Source of the DNA: an uncultured Dorea sp.
GTDB taxonomy: Bacteria; Bacillota; Clostridia; Lachnospirales; Lachnospiraceae
Length of the DNA: 64,000 bases
NCBI GenBank assembly: GCA_948602995.1
Contig: CAPEBR010000005.1
Location: 114,516 to 178,515 of the forward strand
Reading direction: 5' to 3'
Shown here in pieces: positions 8,255-16,045 of the stretch; within the stretch, counting starts at the first letter, position 1; every line of letters begins with the position of its first letter. The notes under the pieces were generated by a model that searched no databases, was not told the DNA's origin, and saw only the letters and a program-made list of their open reading frames with translations. Position numbers and translations under genes: made by a program.

Positions 8255-9616
8255 TTAATCCATTTCACGCAAAACTTTTTTGAATGTTATTATAAAAAGG
8301 GTTGCTGCTGTGGTGACGGATATGAAATCCGCAATTGGCTCCGCCCGGTAGATTCCCATAACTCCCATAAATCCAGGCAGGATCAGCGCCAGGGGAATCA
8401 GCAGGATGACCTTACGCAAAAGCGCGATAAAGACAGAAACCTTTGCCTGTCCAAGCGCCACAAAGGTAGACTGGCATGCCGTCTGTATGCCAAAAAACAT
8501 AAAGCCCAGAAAATAAACCGGCATGACCTGCGCTGTAAGATCTGCAAGCTGCTTATTGTTTGTGAAAATTCCTGCATAAATATGGGGAGCAATCACTGCA
8601 ATTCCCCCTAGAAGAAACATGGATGTAAAAGTAACAGATACCAGTCTGAAAAAGGCTCCCATTACCCTATCCTTATTTCCCGCGCCGTAATTGTAGCTGA
8701 TGATGGGCTGTACCCCCTGTGTGATGCCCTGGGCCGGTATACCGATAAACTGCATAATACTGGTAAGAATTGCCATGGTGCCTACATACAGGTCGCCGCC
8801 ATATTTCTGAAGTCCTGTATTTAGTGTAATGCTTACCAGACTCTCTGTGCTCTGCATAATAAACGGGGATACTCCCAACGCTGCAATTTTCTTAATATAT
8901 TCTGCCTGCAGCCGGATGTTTTTCCGTCTAAGGCGCAGGACGCTTTTCTCTGATGTAAGAAAGCGCACGACCCATACTGCACTGACAGCCTGGGAGATTA
9001 CGGTTGCGATGGCGGCTCCCCTTACCCCCAGCCCGAATACAAAGATGAAGACCGGGTCAAGGCAGATATTCAGCACTGCCCCGATCAGCACGGAGAGCAT
9101 AGCTGTTTTTGCCTCTCCCTGTCCGCTGATAAAAGTATTAAGACCAAGCGCCGCCTGAACAAATATAGTTCCCACAAGGTAGACGCCTATGTACCCTTCT
9201 GCATATCCGATGGTTGCCTCGCTGGCTCCAAAGGCAAACAGGACAGGTCTTTTAAAAATAGAAAACGTCAATGTCAGGATCACAGAAAAGAAGAGAATCA
9301 GCCCCGCCGAATTTCCAAGAATCCTTTCTGCCTTCTCGTAGTCCTTCTTACCCAATTCGATTGAAGCAAGGGGAGCCCCGCCCATTCCTGCGAATGCGCT
9401 GAAGGCTGAAATCAGCATAATAATTGGGAAGGTTACCCCCACCCCGGTAAGTGCAACATCTCCATATCCTCTGATATGCCCGATATAGATCCGATCCACA
9501 ATATTATACAATATATTAATCAGTTGTGCCGCCACTGACGGAAGCGCCAGCGAAACCATCAGCCTCCCCAGAGGCGCAGTGCCCAGCTTGTTTTCCTTTT
9601 GAGTGTTCTCCTGCAT
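8255..9616 (-). CDS. MATE family multidrug/cation exporter
   Basis: This 453-residue membrane protein has 12 predicted segments in two MatE halves. The N-terminus LGTAPLGRLMVSLALPSVAAQLINILYNIVDRIYIGHI is typical of MATE exporters of the MepA-like branch, which use Na+ or H+ to expel cationic drugs. AGGGAGGG lies upstream of the start. It appears monocistronic. A second, distinct MATE gene occurs at 47951-49306. Confidence 0.9.
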   Translation of the reverse strand: MQENTQKENKLGTAPLGRLMVSLALPSVAAQLINILYNIVDRIYIGHIRGYGDVALTGVGVTFPIIMLISAFSAFAGMGGAPLASIELGKKDYEKAERILGNSAGLILFFSVILTLTFSIFKRPVLFAFGASEATIGYAEGYIGVYLVGTIFVQAALGLNTFISGQGEAKTAMLSVLIGAVLNICLDPVFIFVFGLGVRGAAIATVISQAVSAVWVVRFLTSEKSVLRLRRKNIRLQAEYIKKIAALGVSPFIMQSTESLVSITLNTGLQKYGGDLYVGTMAILTSIMQFIGIPAQGITQGVQPIISYNYGAGNKDRVMGAFFRLVSVTFTSMFLLGGIAVIAPHIYAGIFTNNKQLADLTAQVMPVYFLGFMFFGIQTACQSTFVALGQAKVSVFIALLRKVILLIPLALILPGFMGVMGIYRAEPIADFISVTTAATLFIITFKKVLREMD

Positions 9617-9683
9617 AAAGATCCCTCCCTAATAATAAGTCTAACAAGCATTATATCCAAATTGTAATAAAATGTAAACCAAA

Positions 9684-9713
9684 AAATCGCCACTTTTAAA
9701 AAGCGGCGATTTC
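9684..9713 (-). terminator. Intrinsic terminator after the SpoVAF-like gene
   Basis: On the minus strand AAATCGCC...GGCGATTT forms a stem around an A/T-rich loop and is followed by a T run. It lies 17 bases past the stop at 9730. Confidence 0.8.
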
Positions 9714-9729
9714 CAAAAGATTCAAATGG

Positions 9730-11091
9730 TTAATTCAGCTTCACATTCAAATAATTTCTTCCCGAAAGTGTTTTATTAAAGCAAAGGCTGCAAATGATTA
9801 CCACACATCCTGCTGCAAAACCAAACCAGTTAAACAGCGCCGTCAGTACAAGAAGCTGCAGCCTCATAAATTTCAGCGCATATCCCAGTTCAAAATTTGG
9901 CTGTGTATAATTTGCCACTGCGACAAACGCCATATAAAGCATGACTTCACTGTTAAACCAGCCGGACTGAACTGAAAATTCTCCCATTACCAGACCTGCA
10001 ATTACACTAAGAGGCGTGCTGAGCATACTCGGAGTATTCATAGCAGCAAGCCTAAGTCCGTCGATCGCGATCTCCAGAATCAATAACTGGAAAATAAGCG
10101 GAATGTTCACCATATCTTTGACTGCTACAAAGGCAAAGGCCTTTGGCAGCCAGTTCAGATTCTGCATAAACAGAAGAAAGACTGGCGTCAGAAATACAGT
10201 CATTAAGGTAATCAGGGTCCTTGCAATTTTCAGATATATATTCGTAACGGTCGGAAAATAATAATCATTCGCCTCTTCAATCATGTCAAATATGGAAGTC
10301 GGCAGTATCATGGCTGACGGGGAATTATCCACCAGAAGAACCACCTTCCCTTCCAGGAGACACGCTGCCGCCGTATCCGGCCGTTCTGTAAATTTGAACT
10401 TGGGGAAAGGGTTATACCACTTCCGTTTAAACAGACATTCTGCCAGACTCTGCTGGTTCATGCGCAAGGCATCTGTCCTAATGCTTTTAATTCGTCCTGA
10501 TACGGTTTCAAGAAGTTCCTGATCTACCCGGTCTTCCATATAGCAGATTGCAACATCTGTGCGAGAACTGTCACCGATTTCCACCATTTCCATAATCAGG
10601 TGGGGATCCCGTATTCTCCTTCGCATCATGGCTGTATTGAATACAATCGTCTCTACAAACCCGTCCCTGGAACCCCGCAGGGACTTGTCCTTATCTGGTT
10701 CCTCCACGCTCCTTGCCGGATACGTGCGGCAGTCAATCGCGATACATGCCTCATAACCATCAATAAAAAGACAAGTAACACCTGACAGAATATTTTTTAC
10801 GGCCTGGTCAAAGTCTCCGTATACATCCACCTCAGCATAAGGAATACAGACTCTCGCAAACTCTGTGGCATCTTTTGGCATATCCTCTTCTGTTACCTTT
10901 AAGATGGAATCCATGATTTTAAGCAGAACCTCATCCTTCGTAAAACCATCTATAAAATAAAAGGTTGCCACCCTGCCGCCGATGTACACATCCCTCTGCA
11001 TAATATCAAAGCTCTCTTTCACAGGAAGAAGTTGATTCATATAAGTAATGGTTTCTTCCCTCATGGAAGATATCTTTTTTTTATCTGGCAT
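9730..11091 (-). CDS. GerA/SpoVAF-family spore germination protein
   Basis: This 453-residue protein belongs to the GerA A-subunit family. A soluble N-terminal region (to about 280) carries the family segment FIDGFTKDEVLLKIMDSI. A membrane region of about five segments follows (RTLITLMTVFLTPVFLLF and on). The PARSVEEPDKDKSLRGSRDGF motif around residue 150 is diagnostic. No B or C subunit gene is next to it, which fits SpoVAF, a partner of the SpoVA channel that augments germination, better than a nutrient receptor. Start 11091 has GGAGGA 6 bases upstream; longer frames are less good. Its presence implies a spore former. Confidence 0.88.
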   Translation of the reverse strand: MPDKKKISSMREETITYMNQLLPVKESFDIMQRDVYIGGRVATFYFIDGFTKDEVLLKIMDSILKVTEEDMPKDATEFARVCIPYAEVDVYGDFDQAVKNILSGVTCLFIDGYEACIAIDCRTYPARSVEEPDKDKSLRGSRDGFVETIVFNTAMMRRRIRDPHLIMEMVEIGDSSRTDVAICYMEDRVDQELLETVSGRIKSIRTDALRMNQQSLAECLFKRKWYNPFPKFKFTERPDTAAACLLEGKVVLLVDNSPSAMILPTSIFDMIEEANDYYFPTVTNIYLKIARTLITLMTVFLTPVFLLFMQNLNWLPKAFAFVAVKDMVNIPLIFQLLILEIAIDGLRLAAMNTPSMLSTPLSVIAGLVMGEFSVQSGWFNSEVMLYMAFVAVANYTQPNFELGYALKFMRLQLLVLTALFNWFGFAAGCVVIICSLCFNKTLSGRNYLNVKLN

Positions 11092-11195
11092 ATTCATTCC
11101 TCCACTTATTCTGATATAGAAATAGAGTGCCCGTAAACTGAAAAAATATGCCAGATTTAAAATCAAACCGTCATTTTCTGCCTTTGATCAAAGTC

Positions 11196-11227
11196 GGGGA
11201 CGGGGCATTTTTAAAAATGCCCCGTCC
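11196..11227. repeat. GGGGACGGGG-family palindrome, copy 3
   Basis: The core GGGACGGGGCAT...ATGCCCCGTCCC is perfect. It ends 4 bases before the dut stop codon (11232). Confidence 0.95.
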
Positions 11228-11231
11228 CAAA

Positions 11232-11747
11232 TTAAGCTTCCGTACTCCCGAAGCCGCCGTTCCGTTCTTCGCTCACATCATCATCCATCGTGATTCCATA
11301 CTCCACAAAGATCCCCTGCATAAATCCTTTTCCTGCATCAAGCTCCAGCACTTTTTTCTCATTGCTGTCATTGGTGATCTTTGCAAAGATATGTCCTTCA
11401 TTCTCTGAATAAAAATAATCACTGTCAATGATTCCTACTGTATTATTGAGCTGCAGTCTGTACTTGAAGCCCAGACCGCTTCTCGGATAGCACTTTAGCA
11501 CCCAGTTTTCCTGCATTTCTGCCCGGATGCCGGTTGGTACTTTTACGGTCTTTCCCGGATTCAGGGCAATTGGAAACGGAGTGAAGAAGTCGTACCCCGC
11601 AGATCCCTTTGTTGCCCTTTTTGGCAGACGGATCTCCTGATAGATCTCCTGAATATCTGATTCATCGAAATGATCGAATGTATCCAGGCATGCCTCCTTA
11701 AATTGTTCGTAGCTTACTTTATAGAACTGTGCGATTCTTTTAGCCAT
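11232..11747 (-). CDS. dut: dUTP diphosphatase (dUTPase)
   Basis: This 171-residue trimeric-type dUTPase hydrolyses dUTP to dUMP and PPi, keeping uracil out of DNA and feeding dTMP synthesis. Motifs are in order: GSAGYDFFTP (I), PRSGLGFKYRLQLNNTVGIIDSDY (II-III) and the C-terminal GGFGST arm (V). About 40 extra N-terminal residues precede motif I. Start 11747 has AGGAGGG about 10 bases upstream and overlaps the end of nrdG by 8 bases, so it is translationally coupled. Its place behind nrdD and nrdG makes an anaerobic dNTP supply operon. Confidence 0.93.
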   Translation of the reverse strand: MAKRIAQFYKVSYEQFKEACLDTFDHFDESDIQEIYQEIRLPKRATKGSAGYDFFTPFPIALNPGKTVKVPTGIRAEMQENWVLKCYPRSGLGFKYRLQLNNTVGIIDSDYFYSENEGHIFAKITNDSNEKKVLELDAGKGFMQGIFVEYGITMDDDVSEERNGGFGSTEA

Positions 11748-12228
11748 GTAATACAAGCCCTCCTGTCTGCAGTGTATTTTTCACATCAATTACGGACTGA
11801 TTCGCACTGCCCCTCCAGTGAAGCGTATTATCCTTCTTTTCTTCCTCGAATCTTCCGTCTACTAAAACATCCAGATACCTCATGATCTGAAGCTCTTTTA
11901 TCTCGTCCCAGGTATATCCGGTGTAGAGCCAGATGGTCTTCTCTGGATATGTCCTTTTTATCTCCTCTGCAAGTGCTGTTACCTCGCCGCGGTTTGCTGC
12001 ATGAAGGGGATCCCCTCCTGAAAATGTAATTCCGCTTACATAATCTTTTTCAAGTTCTGTAAAGATCTCCTGCCTTGCCGCCTCGTCAAAGGGAATCCCT
12101 CCTTCGGAATCCCAGGTTACCGGATTATGGCATCCCGGGCAGGCGTGGGGACATCCGGCAACCCACAGCACTACCCGGAGCCCGTCTCCGTTGAGCATAT
12201 CATCCTTTGTTATATTGTGATACCGCAT
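11740..12228 (-). CDS. nrdG: Anaerobic ribonucleotide reductase activating protein
   Basis: This 162-residue radical SAM enzyme generates the glycyl radical on NrdD. The [4Fe-4S] motif CPHACPGC has the C-x3-C-x2-C spacing, followed by FSGGDPL (the GGE-like SAM motif). Start 12228 lies 2 bases after the nrdD stop, with GAGAGGAAAAG inside the end of nrdD as ribosome site. A longer in-frame extension into nrdD is rejected. Confidence 0.96.
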   Translation of the reverse strand: MRYHNITKDDMLNGDGLRVVLWVAGCPHACPGCHNPVTWDSEGGIPFDEAARQEIFTELEKDYVSGITFSGGDPLHAANRGEVTALAEEIKRTYPEKTIWLYTGYTWDEIKELQIMRYLDVLVDGRFEEEKKDNTLHWRGSANQSVIDVKNTLQTGGLVLHG

Positions 12229-12230
12229 GA

Positions 12231-14363
12231 TTACATACTTTTCCTCTCTGCAATCTCTGCCATCTTCGCCGCATTCAGGCGGGTGTCCCCTTTCACTCTT
12301 GAATAGGACAAATATCCGTTCATCCGGTCGATCTTCGTCAGGTTTTTGCTGCCGCATACCGGACATACGTCCATGGACAGCTCCTCATGTCCACAGTTGT
12401 CGCAGTAAGCAAGGGACAGATTCACGCCCTCGTAGAAACCTCTGTCCATGGCACGCCTGATAAGAGACTTGATCGCTTCCCGATTGTAATTGATCGGGTA
12501 TTTTACATACTGAATCTTTCCGCCATTACTTAAGTTCCAGAACCTTCCCTCCAGATCCTGCTTTTCGATCGGGGTAATGTCTTCTGTTACATGGCAGTGG
12601 AAGCTGTTGCTTACATATTCACGGTCTGATACGTTCTCAATGATCCCGTATTTTTTACGGAACTGCTGAACCTGCACGCCGCACAGGTTCTCTGCCGGGG
12701 TCCCATAGATGGCATAGAGACGTCCGTCTTCTTTTTTAAACTGATTGATCTTGTCATTAATATGCTGCAGCGTATCCAGGGCAAACTTTCCGTCCTCTGC
12801 CAGCGATTTCTTATTGTGAAGCTGCTGAAGCTCATTTAACGCTGTAATTCCAAAGGAGGCAGTTGCCGCCTTAAGAAGCGGCTTGATCTTGTCGTAGAGG
12901 CCCAGATGACCGCCATAGAAGCCGCCTTCACAGTATGCCAGGGGATTCGTGGATGCCTTAAGCTCACCCAGGTAATCGTAGGTCCTCAGATGGAGCTGCC
13001 GGATCAGCTCCAGGTAATAATCCAGCACCTCATAAAAATCCCTGCTCTCCTGTCTTGCCTTCGCATAAATCATTGGAAGATGAAGGCTGATGGCCCCGAT
13101 ATTGAACCTCCCCACGAAGACCGGCTCGTCCTTTTCATCCGCAGGCTCCATGCCGCCTCTTTCATACCATGGCGAAAGAAATGCCCGGCATCCCATGGGG
13201 CTGATAATCTTCCCGTATTTCTTATACATGCCAGCTACATATCCGTCCCCGGTAAGGCTTAACCAGTCCGGGTACATCGTCCTGGCAGAGCAGTCAATGC
13301 CCGCCTCGAAGACATCCTCCAGCGGACCGCCCGGGCCGTGTAGCTTTTCATCATACAAAAATACAATCTTCGGGAATAATACAGGCTTTTTATGACCCTT
13401 CCTGCCCTGACCGTTTTTGCGGACCTCCAGCATCTTAAGGGTCACAAGTTTGCCATATTCACTGGTAACAGTTCCCGCTGTAACCGTAATAAAAGGATAA
13501 TCGCCTCTGCTTGAGGAAACAGAGTTGAACTTGTACTCCCATCCCTGGAAGCCCTGCTCCATCTCTTTTTCCAGATCCGCCCACGCGACCCTCTGGACAG
13601 TCTCCTCGTCAAGGCCCAGATCCCGGTACTTCTGAATCAGCTTTGTATGGGACTTTTTCGCATAGGGTTCAAGAATCTCATCCACACTTGGGACAGTAAA
13701 TCCGCCGTACTGCTGGCTTGCCGCACTGAGCACAATATCGCCGATCACATCAAAAGCTGTGTCTAAGGTCTTCGGTTCATTATACCAGAGGTTTCCCATC
13801 TCGAAGCCGCCGCTTAATACCCTCTTTACATCGAACAGACAGCAGTTCATGGTATCCCTTCTTGCTGACATATCATGAATGTAGATATATCCGTCGCGGA
13901 TTGCCTGTATCTCCTCCACCGTCAGGAAAAACTTCTTATACAGTTCCTTATTCAGCTCATTGAAGATCAGACTTCTTTTGGTTGATACAAGGGCACTGTC
14001 TGTATTACTATTCTCCTTATCCCCAATGTACATAATCGACTGACTCTTTTTATAAACATCATCCAGCATCTGTACGAAATCCTGCTTATAATTCCGGTAG
14101 TCCTTATAGCTCTTGGCTACAGCAGCATTCACTCTCTCAAGGGCTCCTTCCACTACATTATGCATCTCGGCAATCGGAATCTCGGTAATTCCAAGCTCCT
14201 CTACCTTCTCCTCTACGAATTTGCAGATAAAACCAATCTCTTCATCCGTAAACTTAACCAGCGCTCTGTACGCCGATTTATTCACTGCCACAACGACCTT
14301 CTGGACATTGAATTCTTCCTTGGTTCCATCCTTCTTTACTACCTTTACTGCTTTTGTCAGCAT
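12231..14363 (-). CDS. nrdD: Anaerobic (class III) ribonucleoside-triphosphate reductase
   Basis: This 710-residue enzyme reduces NTPs to dNTPs without oxygen. Residues 1 to about 95 are an ATP-cone (TKAVKVVKKDGTKEEFNVQKV), the allosteric activity site. The catalytic barrel follows. The C-terminus has a four-cysteine zinc site (YCDNCGHEELSMDVCPVCG) and the radical glycine at about residue 683 in RMNGYLSY. Start 14363 has GGGGAGAGGAAG upstream; the longer frame to 14408 has none. It heads nrdD-nrdG-dut. Candidate NrdR boxes lie just upstream. Confidence 0.97.
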   Translation of the reverse strand: MLTKAVKVVKKDGTKEEFNVQKVVVAVNKSAYRALVKFTDEEIGFICKFVEEKVEELGITEIPIAEMHNVVEGALERVNAAVAKSYKDYRNYKQDFVQMLDDVYKKSQSIMYIGDKENSNTDSALVSTKRSLIFNELNKELYKKFFLTVEEIQAIRDGYIYIHDMSARRDTMNCCLFDVKRVLSGGFEMGNLWYNEPKTLDTAFDVIGDIVLSAASQQYGGFTVPSVDEILEPYAKKSHTKLIQKYRDLGLDEETVQRVAWADLEKEMEQGFQGWEYKFNSVSSSRGDYPFITVTAGTVTSEYGKLVTLKMLEVRKNGQGRKGHKKPVLFPKIVFLYDEKLHGPGGPLEDVFEAGIDCSARTMYPDWLSLTGDGYVAGMYKKYGKIISPMGCRAFLSPWYERGGMEPADEKDEPVFVGRFNIGAISLHLPMIYAKARQESRDFYEVLDYYLELIRQLHLRTYDYLGELKASTNPLAYCEGGFYGGHLGLYDKIKPLLKAATASFGITALNELQQLHNKKSLAEDGKFALDTLQHINDKINQFKKEDGRLYAIYGTPAENLCGVQVQQFRKKYGIIENVSDREYVSNSFHCHVTEDITPIEKQDLEGRFWNLSNGGKIQYVKYPINYNREAIKSLIRRAMDRGFYEGVNLSLAYCDNCGHEELSMDVCPVCGSKNLTKIDRMNGYLSYSRVKGDTRLNAAKMAEIAERKSM

Positions 14364-14383
14364 CTGTCTTCCTCTCCCCTTTT

Positions 14384-14428
14384 TGTCTATATTTAGTGTC
14401 TGTTGCACACCATGTCACTATATCATGT
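14384..14428 (-). promoter_or_regulatory. Two candidate NrdR boxes upstream of nrdD
   Basis: On the minus strand, ACACTAAATATAGACA (14384-14399) matches about 12 of 16 positions of the NrdR consensus. A weaker second box, ACATGATATAGTGACA, lies at 14413-14428. The 29-base start-to-start spacing is slightly below the usual 31-32. They lie between the -10 element and the start codon, fitting repression by NrdR when dNTPs are plentiful. No nrdR gene is in the window. Confidence 0.55.
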
Positions 14429-14453
14429 ATTTCAATAAGGCTGTCTGAATATA

Positions 14454-14483
14454 ATATTATCATCATCTCTATTATACCGTCAA
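14454..14483 (-). promoter_or_regulatory. Promoter of nrdD-nrdG-dut
   Basis: TTGACG (14478-14483) and TAATAT (14454-14459) are separated by 18 bases, about 90 bases upstream of the nrdD start. Confidence 0.65.
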
Positions 14484-14562
14484 CGGATTTCGCCCGAAAA
14501 TATTTCACAAAAATAGAGCCGGACGGGGCTCTGTCAATTGTATAATATTATTTTTTCAATTT

Positions 14563-14594
14563 GGGACGGGGCATTTTTAAAAATGCCCCGTCCC
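14563..14594. repeat. GGGGACGGGG-family palindrome, copy 4
   Basis: The perfect core GGGACGGGGCAT...ATGCCCCGTCCC lies 8 bases past the stop of the Fn3 protein gene (14603). Confidence 0.95.
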
Positions 14595-14602
14595 CATTGC
14601 TG

Positions 14603-16021
14603 TTATTTTACTTTGACGGAAACAGCGCTGCTGAATCGTCCGTAAACCTTTTTGCCCGCCCCTTTCCGGTAGGCTCTGACTTTGTAGTAATAAGTCTTCT
14701 TTGATTTCAGATCCTCATCCACCAGCTTCACCTCTGTATTGCCGCGCAGGGTTTCCACTCGTTTATAAGTGCCATCCTTTTTCGTGCTGCGGTAAACCTG
14801 GTATCCGTCTGCACCGCCTGCCTTTTTCCAGGAGATTGTTGCCTGCTCCTTCCTCTTGGATTTTGCAGTCACTTTTCCTGACATTTCCAGGTCTGACTTA
14901 TACTTCACAATCACACTGTATTTTCCATATATGCGGCTCTTTCCCTTTACTTTCTCATAGCCGCGCACTTTGATATCCGGAGTACTTCCGGCTGTAAATT
15001 TACTGGTATAGATTGTGTTTTTCTTTCCACTGACGCTGGCAAGCTTTTTGTAGCTCTTTGACTTCGCATTGTAGCGGTAGATAACATAGCCATCTGCTCT
15101 GGAAAGCTCACTCCATTTGATCGTAAGCCGGCCGTTTTCTACCTTACAGCCCACTCTCGGGGCTGCTACGACTGCCCTGACCGGACTGCTGTAATCGCCG
15201 TAAAGCTTATTCCCGCCAGCCCCGGTTCTGTAAGCGCGTATCTTATAGTAATAGATGTCGCCATCCTTATGCTTCACTCCGCCCGCTTTTACGGCAGAGC
15301 CCTTTTTCACGGTCTTTACCAGCTTGTATTTGCCATTCTTTTTCGTACTGCGCCAGATCTGATAGCCCTCTGCACCAGAGACCTTCTTCCAGGTCATGGC
15401 TACCTTTTTTGTATTCTGATACTGTACACTGAAGGACTTTACTGCCGCCAGTTTCTTCTCCGGAGTTTTTGGCTCCTCCTTGTCTTTTCCCTGCACTTTT
15501 GCAGCCGCGTTGTCTGCAAGCGGTATGGTCAGAGCTTCGATGCCGCTGACATTTACGTATTTTACAACAGGCTTTTCTTTATTTTCCGCCAGTCCGTCTT
15601 CCCCGGCAATCCCAACTGTAGCTGAAAATGCTTTGTCGTTTGCCGATGCAAGAGAAAGTGTGCCAAGAGATGCACTATCCCTTCCGCCGAAAATATCCTG
15701 GTTCTTCTTTCCAGAAAAGATCAAATCCACGATATACCCATTACCATCCTTCCGGATATCTATATCCTTTACATCACTGGTAATGGATTTGTTAAACGTA
15801 AACGCTGGTTCCTTGATCGCTCCGCTGTCCACCTTAACATACAGCCATAAGCGCATAGATGTAATGATCTCCGTCTCCCCCTGGGGCATCTTTAAGGATA
15901 CATTTACATCAGTGCCCTTTGCGGCAAGTTCCCCGGCGGCGCCGGTGGCAGCCGACGCCACGAAGGGACATGCCAGTATAAGCAGCAGGGATGTTAGTAT
16001 GACTTTCATCCTTGTTTTCAT
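14603..16021 (-). CDS. Secreted protein: possible cohesin-like domain plus three Fn3 repeats
   Basis: This 472-residue protein has a clear signal peptide (VILTSLLLILACPFVASA). A beta-rich domain of about 130 residues follows (VNVSLKMPQGETEI to VSGIEALTI), then a linker (EEPKTPEKKLAA). Three fibronectin III modules come next, each with a W-KK-x-GA-x-GYQ-YRSTKK-DG pattern. The first domain has cohesin-like features (a DVNVSLKMP opening and a LGTLSL strand), but I cannot confirm this without profile search. It has no LPXTG or membrane anchor. It is 24 bases downstream of the dockerin-bearing M60 peptidase and probably co-transcribed, which makes a cohesin-dockerin partnership worth testing. The start with GGAGG upstream is 16021. 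Confidence 0.75.
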   Translation of the reverse strand: MKTRMKVILTSLLLILACPFVASAATGAAGELAAKGTDVNVSLKMPQGETEIITSMRLWLYVKVDSGAIKEPAFTFNKSITSDVKDIDIRKDGNGYIVDLIFSGKKNQDIFGGRDSASLGTLSLASANDKAFSATVGIAGEDGLAENKEKPVVKYVNVSGIEALTIPLADNAAAKVQGKDKEEPKTPEKKLAAVKSFSVQYQNTKKVAMTWKKVSGAEGYQIWRSTKKNGKYKLVKTVKKGSAVKAGGVKHKDGDIYYYKIRAYRTGAGGNKLYGDYSSPVRAVVAAPRVGCKVENGRLTIKWSELSRADGYVIYRYNAKSKSYKKLASVSGKKNTIYTSKFTAGSTPDIKVRGYEKVKGKSRIYGKYSVIVKYKSDLEMSGKVTAKSKRKEQATISWKKAGGADGYQVYRSTKKDGTYKRVETLRGNTEVKLVDEDLKSKKTYYYKVRAYRKGAGKKVYGRFSSAVSVKVK

Positions 16022-16045
16022 GTTTACCTCCATCGTTCTTATACA

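Noticed and set aside
14519..14535. Extra GGACGGGGC motif upstream of nrdD as a ninth palindrome
   Set aside because: Only a single short half-site with no complementary arm.
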